DNA of 64,000 bases. Source: Streptomyces minutiscleroticus. GTDB lineage: Bacteria; Actinomycetota; Actinomycetes; Streptomycetales; Streptomycetaceae. Under the pieces are notes generated by a model. The model was given only the letters and a program-made list of their open reading frames with translations, had not been told where the DNA came from and did not search any database. Below, piece after piece: positions 55,944 to 63,882 of the stretch. The DNA is taken from the NCBI RefSeq assembly GCF_014650875.1, contig NZ_BMVU01000003.1, positions 362,645 through 426,644 on the forward strand, given 5' to 3'. The number at the start of each line of letters is the position of its first letter. The stretch's first letter is position 1. Made by a program: the position numbers and the translations under genes.

Positions 55944-55990
55944 TTGACAAAGCGGAGCATCGTTCCGGATAGTAAGCGGAACGACGCTCC
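55944..55990 (+). promoter_or_regulatory. Promoter overlapped by a long inverted-repeat operator
   Basis: TTGACA (55944-55949) and GATAGT (55968-55973) are 18 bp apart. The arms GGAGCATCGTTCCG (55954-55967) and CGGAACGACGCTCC (55977-55990) pair at 13 of 14 positions around a 9-bp centre that contains the -10 box. A bound repressor would block the promoter of the hydrolase at 56092. Confidence 0.75.
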
Positions 55991-56091
55991 ACTTCATGCC
56001 GGCCGAAGCGAAACACTCCCGGCCGCCCCTCCATGCGCGGGTCGAACCGATCAGCCGGGCGGCACAAACCACAGAAGGGCAACCACGCATC

Positions 56092-57033
56092 ATGAACACA
56101 TCCACCACCGCACCCGTCCCCGTCCTGTCCTACAGCCCGGTGGTGCTGTCCGTACCCGGACGGCCCGTGGACCTCCAGGTCCGCGTCTCCGCGCCCGAGA
56201 CCGGGTCCGGCCTGCCCGTCGTCCTGTTCTCCCACGGCCAGGGACCCTCGAACAACCTCTCCTCGCTCAACGGCTACGCGCCCATCGCCAACCTCTGGGC
56301 GGCAGCCGGATTCGTCGTCATCCAGCCCACCCACCTCGGCTCCCGGACCCTGAGCCGGCAGCTCGGCGACGCCCCCGGGGCCCCCTACTTCTGGCGCTCG
56401 CGCGCCGAGGACATGACCCACGTTCTCGACCGGCTCGACGAGATCGAGAAGGCCGTGCCGCTGCTCGCCGGGCGGATCGACCACACCAAGGTCGCCGTTG
56501 CCGGACACTCCTTCGGCGGCTTCACCTCCAGCACCCTGCTCGGCGCCAAGGTCACCGACCCCGACACCGGGGAGGAAGTCAGCTTCCTCGAACCCCGCAT
56601 CAAGGCGGGCGTGCTGCTGGCCGCGCCCGGCAGGGGCGACGTCATCAACGGGCCCATGGGCCAGGCGCTGCCGGTCTTCGCAACCATCGACTTCTCCACG
56701 ATGACCACACCCGCGCTGGTCGTCGCCGGAGACGAGGACGACTCCCGGCACTTCACGGACATGGGGCCGGACTGGCACGCCGACCCCTACACCCTCAGCC
56801 CCGGCCCCAAGTCCCTGCTCACCCTGTTCGGCGCGGGGCACGCACTGGGAGGGATCTCCGGATACGACGCCGCCGAGACCACCGACGAAAGCCCCGAGCG
56901 GGTCGCCGCCGTCGGACAGCTCACCTCGGCCTACCTCCGCAGCCGGCTCCACCCCGGTGACAACGCCTGGCAGACGGCGCGCGAGGCACTCGCGGCCGAC
57001 CCCGCCCCGGCCGGACGAGTCGAAACCAAGTAG
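56092..57033 (+). CDS. Alpha/beta hydrolase (chlorophyllase/PAF-acetylhydrolase-like)
   Basis: A 313-residue hydrolase. PVVLFSHGQGPSNNLSSLNG (about 40-59) forms the oxyanion loop and AVAGHSFGGFTSSTLLG (about 138-154) has the nucleophile Ser. The acid is in VVAGDEDDSRHF and the His in FGAGHALGG. No signal peptide. GAAGGG lies 13-14 bp before the ATG, a loose spacing; upstream in-frame ATGs lie inside the operator region. A strong promoter with a 14-bp-arm operator precedes the gene, implying inducible expression, but the cognate regulator gene is not intact nearby. Confidence 0.85.
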   Translation: MNTSTTAPVPVLSYSPVVLSVPGRPVDLQVRVSAPETGSGLPVVLFSHGQGPSNNLSSLNGYAPIANLWAAAGFVVIQPTHLGSRTLSRQLGDAPGAPYFWRSRAEDMTHVLDRLDEIEKAVPLLAGRIDHTKVAVAGHSFGGFTSSTLLGAKVTDPDTGEEVSFLEPRIKAGVLLAAPGRGDVINGPMGQALPVFATIDFSTMTTPALVVAGDEDDSRHFTDMGPDWHADPYTLSPGPKSLLTLFGAGHALGGISGYDAAETTDESPERVAAVGQLTSAYLRSRLHPGDNAWQTAREALAADPAPAGRVETK

Positions 57034-57551
57034 GTCCCCCGCAGGCGCGGCAGGAGCGGTGCTGCCCGGACACGGATACGGCGAGCGAGCGGGCACGGCA
57101 ACTGCCCGGGTTCACCGGCGGACAGCGGCGTCGGCGGCACGGCAGTCCAGCCATAGCCCCGGCCGTGGCGTCCAAGCCCGCCGAGTCCGCCCAGGAACGC
57201 CGGCGCGCGGTCACCTCACCTCGCCGCCCTCGTCCGCGCAGGTGCCCGCTTCGAGAACGACGAGCTCGTCGAAGGAGCACTCGGAGTCTCCCGTTACTGG
57301 GAGTTGACTGCCATCACCCGCACAGGCGACCCCGTCCGGGTCGCGCTGCGGAGAGGCTCTTCTGGTGTGTCGGCCAAGCCTCCGCGCTGCCTGGGGGGGG
57401 AGGGGCGGCGGCTGCGGAGCCGCCCCAGGGCGCCTGGAGGGCCGGAAGACGGCTTCCCGAACAGACGGTGCACGACGCTTCCGGCCGACTCTCTCCGCCG
57501 GCACGGGCTCACAACCTTGACCCCGGTCGAGACAACGCGGACCCGACCCGG
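57034..57551. other. Gene-free stretch downstream of the hydrolase
   Basis: About 520 bp. No supported frame; a G-run (GGGGGGGGAGGGGCGG near 57394-57409) is conspicuous. Confidence 0.35.
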
Positions 57552-57633
57552 AGCCTGTGAACGAACTCCGTCTACGCGGCGGCGTCAGGTGCGCCCGCCC
57601 TTCGGGCGGACGACGGCGGTTTGTTCACAGGCT
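57552..57633. repeat. 82-bp imperfect hairpin, MITE-like
   Basis: AGCCTGTGAAC (57552-57562) and GTTCACAGGCT (57623-57633) are exact inverted repeats. Pairing extends inward imperfectly (ACGAACTCCGTC against GACGGCGGTTTGT). A second hairpin, CCGCCC-TTC-GGGCGG, sits in the centre. It lies about 110 bp before the DLH-like gene. Confidence 0.65.
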
Positions 57634-57742
57634 TTCAGCCGAACCGCTGACGGGGTGGTTCCGGGGGACGCCGGAGACCTGTCCTCTGCCAGCGGCAGAA
57701 CACCGGCCCGACCGGGCTCGACGATCACTACAGTCCAGGCTC

Positions 57743-58468
57743 ATGACGACGGTTACAACGCGCACGATCGAATACGAGGCCGACGGCCTGACGATGATCG
57801 GGCATCTCGCGCTCCCGGCCGGTGTCGACCGCCGGCCTGCGGTCCTGGTCGGGCCCGAGGGAGTGGGGCTCAGCGACGTCGAGCGCCGCCGGGCCGATGC
57901 GCTCGCCGAGCTGGGATACGTGGCGCTGGCCTTCGACCTCCACGGCGGGCGCTATCTGGGCGACCCCGAGGAGATGCTGGCCCGTTGCATGCCGCTGCTC
58001 GCCGACCCCGCCCGGATGCGAGGCATCGGCCACGCGGCGCTCGACGTGCTCCACGCCGAGCCGCGGACCGACCCCGGCCGGATCGCCGCCGTCGGCTACG
58101 GTACCGGGGGCGCAATCGCGCTGGAACTCGGGCGCGACGGCGTCGACCTGCGCGCGATCGCGACAGTCAACGCACTGACCACGGGGCGACCAGGCGAGGC
58201 GGCGCGCATCCGCTGCCCGGTGTGGGCCGGGGTCGGGTCGGAAGACCCGATCATGCCGCCCGCGCAACGGGACGCATTCACCGCCGAGATGCAGGCCGCG
58301 GGCGTCGACTGGCGCCTCGTGGTCTACGGCGGAGCCTTGCACGCCTTCCACCACCCACCGGTCGACCACACCGTGCTCCCCGGGGTCGGCTACCACCCGC
58401 AGCACGCGCGGCGAGCTTGGCGGGACGTCGTCGACCTGCTCGCCGAGTGCCTGCCCACAACGGAGTGA
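57743..58468 (+). CDS. Dienelactone hydrolase-family protein lacking the nucleophile
   Basis: A 241-residue DLH-fold protein: PAVLVGPEGVGLSDVERRR (about 34-52), VALAFDLHGGRYLGD, AVGYGTGGAIALELGR (about 116-131), GSEDPIMPPAQRDAF and VVYGGALHAFHHP. In active members the elbow is GYCFGG with a catalytic Cys; here it is GYGTGG, so the nucleophile is Gly. The Asp and His of the triad remain. It is therefore probably catalytically dead or uses another mechanism. ATG 57743 has a weak ribosome binding site. The MITE-like hairpin upstream may mark an insertion in its promoter. Confidence 0.8.
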   Translation: MTTVTTRTIEYEADGLTMIGHLALPAGVDRRPAVLVGPEGVGLSDVERRRADALAELGYVALAFDLHGGRYLGDPEEMLARCMPLLADPARMRGIGHAALDVLHAEPRTDPGRIAAVGYGTGGAIALELGRDGVDLRAIATVNALTTGRPGEAARIRCPVWAGVGSEDPIMPPAQRDAFTAEMQAAGVDWRLVVYGGALHAFHHPPVDHTVLPGVGYHPQHARRAWRDVVDLLAECLPTTE

Positions 58469-58554
58469 TCTGGTCGGCAACCACGATCCCGGACCGCAAT
58501 CAAGCCGGTCGAACGGGGCTTTCGGTAACGCCGCGAGCGTGCGTGCCGGACGCC

Positions 58555-58851
58555 GCTGCGCTGCGACACGGTTGGACGCGGTGCCGGCCAGGAGGTGGAG
58601 GTGATCGGATTCGGCGTCCGTGAGCAGCAGGGCGCCTGCGATCCCGGCGAGGACGTCTCCTGAGGGTCTTGAGACTGCTCTGCCTTGTTCGAGGCGGATG
58701 CAGTACTCCGTGGAGATGTGCGCCAGGACTGCTACCTCCTCGCGCCGAAGACCCGGTGTCGCCGTCGCGGGCCCGGGGGCAGACCGACGTCTTGGGGGCG
58801 CAGCCGTTCGCGGCGGCTGCGGAGAAAAGCGCCCAGCTCCTGCTTGTCCAT
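58555..58851 (-). pseudogene. XRE/MmyB-type regulator, frameshifted and truncated
   Basis: From ATG 58851 leftward: MDKQELGAFLRSRRERLRPQ then DVGLPPGPRR in one frame. After a frameshift near 58760 it continues [40 protein letters not shown] and LTDAESDHLHLLAGTA. Only the HTH domain survives; the ligand domain (about 180 residues) is gone. It diverges from a decayed SDR gene, repeating the regulator/SDR pair at 47 kb. Confidence 0.85.
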
Positions 58852-58936
58852 GCTCTGAGTCTGCACGCTGTGCGGAGCAAGATCCTGGTACAGCCTGTGC
58901 CTGTGTCGGATCCAAGGACCGGCAAACACTGTTGCC

Positions 58937-59720
58937 AGGACCACCGGCACGGACATCACCCCCATCGGCCTGCTCAACGACGAGGTCGTGTTCATCACCG
59001 GCGCCAGCCGCGGCATCGGCGCCGCCGCGGCCCGGCTCTTTGCACGGGAAGGCGAAGGTCGTACTGGCCGCCCGCAGCACCGACGCCCTCGAACGGATCG
59101 TGCCCGAGATCCGCGCCGACGGCCGCGTCGCCGACGCGATTCCTTCGGACCTCGCCGACGGCGCGAGCATCCGCGCCGCGGTCGACCACGTCCAGCAGCT
59201 GCACGGACGGCTCGACGGCGCCTTCGACAACGGCGCAATCCCTCAGCGGCAGGTCGGCCCGGTCGACACCACCAGCGACGAGGACATCGATCAGCAGTTC
59301 GCGGTGAACTTCCGCTCGCACTGGATCGCCATGAACGCCCAGGCCGCCCTCATGCGACAGAACGCGGGCGGAGCCGTCGTCAACACCTCCAGCATCGGCA
59401 GCCGCCGCGCCCATCCCGCCCTGCCCGCCTACGGGGCCATGAAGCGCGCGCTCAACAGCCTCACCGAGACCGCCGCGGTCAACTGGGCTCTTGCCGACAT
59501 CCGGGTGAACGGCATCACTCCCGGCGGCACCTCCACCGAAATGATCGACACCTGGGAGGCGGCCGCACCCGGCATCATCAAGCAGATGACCGCATCGATC
59601 CCGCTGGGCCGGATGGCCCAGCCCCACCAGAACGCCGAAGCGGCCGCTCGGCTGCTCAGCGACCGCGCCTCGTTCGTGACCGACGCGATCCTGCCGGTCG
59701 ACGGCGGCGCCGGCGCCTGA
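58937..59720 (+). pseudogene. Short-chain dehydrogenase/reductase, frameshifted
   Basis: Frame 2 gives TDITPIGLLNDEVVFITGAS then RGIGAAAARLFAREGE, the complete NAD-binding start (TGASRGIG). At about 59052 two bases are missing (GGCGAAG where GGCGCGAAG is expected), and the remainder to 59720 is in another frame. That part reads AKVVLAARSTDALERIV, VVNTSSIGS, then PAYGAMKRALNS with the catalytic Tyr-xxx-Lys, ending LPVDGGAGA. The expected start codon position (58937) is AGG rather than ATG. Start loss plus frameshift make it a recent pseudogene; a sequencing error could mimic the shift. Confidence 0.82.
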
Positions 59721-59969
59721 CCGGGACAGCCCAGCACCGCGCCACCCCCTCCAGCACCGTGCCGCCATCGCCGCCGGGCACAGCTCCAGGCGCATACAAG
59801 GGTTTCGTAGCTGGTGATCGGGGATGTTGGCGGGGCGTGACGCGGTGGGCCTTCGGCGGGAGGCTGGGGAGTTCGCGGGACTGGCGGCCTGCGCACCCGG
59901 CTCGTGGGCTGTTCGTTGTACCTGTGCGGGCCGGGTGCCGCCGCCCGCCCGGGACCGGGGCGGTGTCCG

Positions 59970-60365
59970 TCAGCTTGTGGGCGTGCCGATCTGGCCGCGT
60001 TCGGGCACGGAGCGCAGCTTCGAGACGGTGTGGACGGTGGCCGAGGCCGGGGAGTCGTCGGGCGTGTTTCCGGTTAGCTCGGCGAGTCCGTCGGTGAAGG
60101 TTTTCTCCGCCGCGTCGACGAGCTGGGAGCCGTCGTCGGTCAGCGCCAGCAGTGAGGACCGGCGGTCGGACGGGTTCGGCTGCCGGAGGACCCGTCCTTG
60201 TTTCTCCAGACGGTCGACGCCCTTGCTGGTCGCCCCGACACCGACGGCGGACTCGGCGGCGAGAGCGGCCACACGGGATCCGGGGTGGTCGTGCAGGCGG
60301 CGCAGGAACCCGAACTGCGAGGTGACGATCCCGTGCCTCTCACGGAGAGGGCCGCTGAGGACCAC
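59970..60365 (-). CDS. MarR-family regulator, probably N-terminally shortened
   Basis: A 131-residue winged-helix protein. LRERHGIVTSQFGFLRRLHD, VAALAAESAVGVGATSKGVD, then RLEKQGRVLRQPNPSDRRSS and LALTDDG are the MarR core with the wing (NPSDRRS). The usual first dimerisation helix (about 30 residues) is missing. The GTG start at 60365 lies 15 bp downstream of the TetR stop and in the same frame, as if the TetR gene had replaced the 5' end. It may be non-functional, or it may be translated after TetR. Confidence 0.6.
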   Translation of the reverse strand: MVLSGPLRERHGIVTSQFGFLRRLHDHPGSRVAALAAESAVGVGATSKGVDRLEKQGRVLRQPNPSDRRSSLLALTDDGSQLVDAAEKTFTDGLAELTGNTPDDSPASATVHTVSKLRSVPERGQIGTPTS

Positions 60366-60380
60366 ACCCGGTCCGGGCCG

Positions 60381-61016
60381 CTATCGGACGAGGTGGCTTT
60401 CGATGTGGTCGATGACTGTTGAGACGGCTTGTCGGTAGGCGGTGGTGGACCGGCGGACCTGGGACAGGAGCATGCCGCCCTGGATGGCGGCCAGCAGAGC
60501 GGTGGCGAGCGCGGCGGTATCGGCGCTCTCCTTCAGTTCGCCGCGTGCCTGCATGCGTGCGAGTCCTGACCTGATGGGTTCTTCCCATCGGTCGAAGGCG
60601 CCGGCGAGGCCGGTGCGTGCGGACTCGTCGCTGTCGGCGAGTTCGCTGGCGAGGGAGCCGATCTCGCAGCCTCCTTCGCATCCCGCGGCGTCCTGGCGGT
60701 CTGCTGCCCTGTCGCACCACTCGCGCAGGGCCTCGATGCTGTCCAGGCTGTCCAGCAGCGGGCGCTGCTGGGCGAGCTTGGCGTCGGTCTGGTGGTCGAT
60801 GACCGCCAGGACCAGGCCCTGCTTGTCGCCGAAGTAGTGGTAGATCTGCGACGCGCTGACCTCGGCGGCCGCCTGGATGTCCGGGATGCTCGTACCCGCC
60901 ACGCCCCGGTGGAACATCAGCTCCGCAGCGGTCTCGATGATGCGTTCGCGGGTCCTGCGGCCGGCCTGGGTGAGCCGCTGCCTCTTCGGCTCTGCGGCCT
61001 TCACTGGTGCGCTCAT
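60381..61016 (-). CDS. TetR/AcrR-family repressor
   Basis: A 211-residue regulator. The HTH (about 20-65) reads RERIIETAAELMFHRGVAGT, then SIPDIQAAAEVSASQIYHYF and GDKQGLVLAVIDHQ. The C-terminal domain has the Cys-containing AAGCEGGCEIGSLASEL segment, as in the C-terminal TetR subgroup that controls SDR/esterase genes, where such cysteines may sense electrophiles or metals. It diverges from an alpha/beta hydrolase gene, and two TGGAA-N6-TTCCA palindromes occupy the shared promoter, so it very likely represses both. Confidence 0.92.
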   Translation of the reverse strand: MSAPVKAAEPKRQRLTQAGRRTRERIIETAAELMFHRGVAGTSIPDIQAAAEVSASQIYHYFGDKQGLVLAVIDHQTDAKLAQQRPLLDSLDSIEALREWCDRAADRQDAAGCEGGCEIGSLASELADSDESARTGLAGAFDRWEEPIRSGLARMQARGELKESADTAALATALLAAIQGGMLLSQVRRSTTAYRQAVSTVIDHIESHLVR

Positions 61017-61035
61017 GCGCTCACGCTACCAAAGT

Positions 61036-61088
61036 TGGAATTGACATTCCAATCACGCCTCCCCGATGATCCTGGAAAGGTCATTCCA
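61036..61088 (+). promoter_or_regulatory. Twin TetR operators overlapping a divergent promoter
   Basis: TGGAA-N6-TTCCA occurs at 61036-61051 and again at 61073-61088. The first copy extends to TTGGAAT/ATTCCAA (61035-61052) and includes the -35 box TTGACA (61041-61046), with -10 GATGAT (61065-61070) 18 bp on. The second lies at the expected transcription start of the hydrolase gene. Confidence 0.82.
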
Positions 61089-61124
61089 CACCGGGTGGCC
61101 GTCTTTCCAGAACAGGTGAGTGCC

Positions 61125-62063
61125 ATGTCTCTTGACCCGCAGATCGAGACCCTGCTCAAGCAAGTGGCCGCGGAAGGCGCGCCGGCCCCGGAGTCCCTGA
61201 CGGTGGCGGAGAACCGTGCGTTCGGGCGCTCCTTCGGCTCGCTGGCCGGCGCTCCCGTACCGGTGGCCGACGTCCGGGACGCCGCCGTCCCCGCCGACGG
61301 CCGCGACATCCCGGTCCGTATCTACCGGCCCTCCACCGGGGCGGAGGCTGATCTCCTGCCCGTGACGCTCTTCTTCCACGGCGGCGGGTGGGTCTTCGGC
61401 GACCTGGACACCCAGGACAACATCGCCCGCACCCTGGCCGCCCGCTCCGGCACGATCGTGGTCTCCGTCGACTACCGCCTGGCCCCCGAACACCGCTTCC
61501 CCGCCGCCACCGACGACGCTTACGCCGCACTGGCCTGGGTCGCGGCCAACGCCGCCGGCTTCGGAGGCGACGCGGAACGCATCGCCGTGTTCGGCGAGAG
61601 CGCCGGCGGCAACATCGCCGCGACCCTCGTCCAGGAAGCCCTGCGCCACGGAGGACCCCGCATCACCCTCCAGGTGCTCGCCTACCCGGCGGTCGACCGG
61701 TTCGACGACAGCCCCTCCATGTACGAAAACGCGACAGCCCCGGTCCTGTCCCGCTCCTACCTCGAATGGTTCTGGGGCGCCTACCTGAGCACCCCCGACC
61801 AGGGCGCCGACCCGCGGGTCTCACCGGCACGCACCGAAGAGGCGGCCGGCCTCGCCCCCGCGGTCATCGCCACCGCCGAGTACGACCCCCTGCGCGACCA
61901 GGGCGACCGCTACGCCCGCAAGCTGGCCGAGGCCGGCGTACCGGTCCAGCACCTCCCGGTTGCGGGAGCCGTTCACGGCTTCCTCTCCTTCACCGGCTCG
62001 GTGCAGCTCTCGCGGGACGTCCTGAACCAGCTCTCCGACGCCGTGGCCACAGCCTTCAACTGA
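61125..62063 (+). CDS. Alpha/beta hydrolase, hormone-sensitive lipase (HSL) family
   Basis: A 312-residue esterase. The HSL oxyanion motif HGGG is in LFFHGGGWVFGDLDTQDN (about 83-100), the nucleophile elbow is FGESAGGNIAATL (about 157-169), Asp is in ATAEYDPLRDQGD and His in VAGAVHGFLSF. YRLAPEHRFPAA is another family hallmark. It hydrolyses short-chain esters of aromatic or acyl compounds in the cytoplasm. AGGTGA (61114-61119) precedes the ATG. It is controlled by the divergent TetR through two operators. Confidence 0.92.
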   Translation: MSLDPQIETLLKQVAAEGAPAPESLTVAENRAFGRSFGSLAGAPVPVADVRDAAVPADGRDIPVRIYRPSTGAEADLLPVTLFFHGGGWVFGDLDTQDNIARTLAARSGTIVVSVDYRLAPEHRFPAATDDAYAALAWVAANAAGFGGDAERIAVFGESAGGNIAATLVQEALRHGGPRITLQVLAYPAVDRFDDSPSMYENATAPVLSRSYLEWFWGAYLSTPDQGADPRVSPARTEEAAGLAPAVIATAEYDPLRDQGDRYARKLAEAGVPVQHLPVAGAVHGFLSFTGSVQLSRDVLNQLSDAVATAFN

Positions 62064-62290
62064 CGTGCCCTGCACGGCCCTGCCGATCGCCGATCATGTG
62101 TCGCACGCAAGCCGGACAGCGACCACCACCGTGCCGATCCTCGCCGTGAAGCGGCCGGCCCGGCCGCTCCCCGCCCCACCGCATCCCGCGCGGGTGCGCC
62201 CCTCAACGAGCCCGGCCCGGCCGCCTTCTACGGCGGCGACCAGCGTGCCCGCACCGACCACCCGGCCCTCACCACCACTGAAGCCCAACC

Positions 62291-62776
62291 ATGGCCACTC
62301 TTCACATTAAGCCCGGCGACAGGACCGTCGCCGTCACCGTCCAGCAGCGCACCCGCAGCACACCCCAGGACGCCCTGCGCATCCTGGCCCCCATCGACCT
62401 TCCCACCGTCTTCCGCCCGGTCTTCCCGTTTCCCGGGATCAGCGAGGTGAAGAACCGGACCGAGGCATGGGACCACGCGGGCCCCCGAAGAAACCCGCAG
62501 TTCGACGACGGCTCCCAGGCCGACGAAGAACTCACCGAATACACGCCCGGATCCAGCTTCGCCTACCGGCTGACCAACTTCACCGATGTCCTCTCCCGCC
62601 TGGCGGCCGGAGTCAGGGGCGAGTTCAACGTCAGCCCCGACGGCGACGGCGCACTCATCCGCTGGGCCCACGAGTTCAAGCCGCTGCCCGGCCGCCTCGA
62701 CCTCCCCGTATCTCCCGTGAGGAGATCATCGAGACAGCCCGCCGGATCGTGGATGAGGCAGGAGTGGGCCGGCTGA
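62291..62776 (+). pseudogene. SRPBCC-family protein truncated and joined to a TetR gene
   Basis: From ATG 62291 the frame follows the START/SRPBCC (polyketide cyclase-like) pattern: ALRILAPIDLPTVFRP, RTEAWDHAGPRRNPQFDDG, EELTEYTPGSSFAYRLTNFT, then GALIRWAHEFKPLPGR at about residues 124-139. Family members continue about 20 residues with a terminal helix. Here the frame instead runs into out-of-frame TetR coding sequence to a stop at 62776. The body may still be expressed, but the natural C-terminus has been replaced. Confidence 0.65.
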
Positions 62777-63330
62777 CCATGCGTCGGCTGGCCGCAGAAG
62801 TCGGCAGTACGCCGATGGCGCTCTACCACCACGTCCGCGACAAGGAGGAACTGCTCCTCCTTCTGCTGGACGATTACGCCGCCCGGACCATGCGCCGCCC
62901 GGAACTGCCCGCCCACCCTCGGGAGCGGATCATCGTGGCCGCCACCGCCATCCACGAGGCGCTCGCCGCCTGCCCCTGGATCGTGGAGGTGCTGACCGCC
63001 GACGACCTGCTGTCCACAAGCGCGCTGTGGTTCGTCGAGCAGATCGTCGACGGCCTGGTCGAATGCGGCCTCTCCCTCGACCGGGCCGTGCATGGCTACC
63101 GTGCGATCTGGTACTACACCGCCGGAGAGATTGTGGTCAGGACAACAGCGGCCCGACGGCGCGCAGACGATGACCGTGCGACCTACCGGGAGCAAGTTTT
63201 CGCCGATCTCGACCCGAGCGAACTACCCCGCTTGGCGCAGGCCGCAGACCGTTGGGCTCCGCTGACCGCTGAGGACACCTACCGGGACGGGCTCCGGGCC
63301 CTGGTGGACGGCCTTCTCGTCAGCCGCTGA
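62686..63330 (+). CDS. TetR-family regulator lacking a clear start codon
   Basis: About 214 codons starting ARPPRPPRISREEIIETARR. The HTH runs IVDEAGVGRLTMRRLAAEVG, then STPMALYHHVRDKEELLLLL. The C-terminal TetR domain follows to a stop at 63328-63330. The first codons coincide with the end of the SRPBCC relic in another frame, and the ATG expected just before ARPPRPP is absent (the codon there is GCT). Translation would need an upstream start inside the SRPBCC frame (ATG 62467 is in phase), giving a long odd N-terminus. The HTH itself is intact. Probably a pseudogene or a freshly fused gene. Confidence 0.65.
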   Translation, partial: ARPPRPPRISREEIIETARRIVDEAGVGRLTMRRLAAEVGSTPMALYHHVRDKEELLLLLLDDYAARTMRRPELPAHPRERIIVAATAIHEALAACPWIVEVLTADDLLSTSALWFVEQIVDGLVECGLSLDRAVHGYRAIWYYTAGEIVVRTTAARRRADDDRATYREQVFADLDPSELPRLAQAADRWAPLTAEDTYRDGLRALVDGLLVSR

Positions 63331-63405
63331 CAGACTCGCCGCCGACGATGTGCCCGGCCGCTGACGCCACGGCACTCAAGCGTCGGCAAACGATGGCACC
63401 CTCAA

Positions 63406-63780
63406 GTGATCAACGCACCACCTACGGATGATCATGTGGTCGTGGAGGCACTGGCGCGTGATTACGGGTTTTCGCCAGTTCAGCAGGATGAGATCTGGAG
63501 ACGCTGGCGCGAGGGGCAGCCGTTCAGCCCTCTGCCGCAACGGCTCCGGGCGCCGCATGGCGAGGCGCAGTGTCTACGCACACCGGCCTTCAAGACCCCG
63601 TCCTCATGGCATAGTTTCCCCCGAGCGGATCCGCACATGAATTCCCGAAGCCCCGAACGGATCGATATCTCGGATTCAATCACCCCGAATGAACGGCTCC
63701 TGCCCATCCTTTTACGGATGCCGCGTCCGCCGTACGACCGCGCTATTCACCGTTTCCTTCTCCATGGATGGAAAGGCTGA
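63406..63780 (+). mobile_element. Transposase-like HTH fragment (IS30-type)
   Basis: The first 40 codons from GTG 63406 contain VVVEALARDYGFSPVQQDEI then WRRWREGQPFSPLPQRLRAP, similar to the N-terminal helix-turn-helix of actinobacterial IS30-like transposases. After about 63545 the similarity disappears and the frame is low in coding character up to its stop at 63780. No catalytic DDE core or terminal repeats are visible. Confidence 0.5.
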
Positions 63781-63882
63781 ACGCGGCAGTCGCCGGCTGC
63801 GGTTGTACGGGCTGCTGCCGGGCCGGTGGTCGGATGGATATCGGATCGCGTGGGGGAGGCGTCGGCTGGCAGGCTGCCTTGC

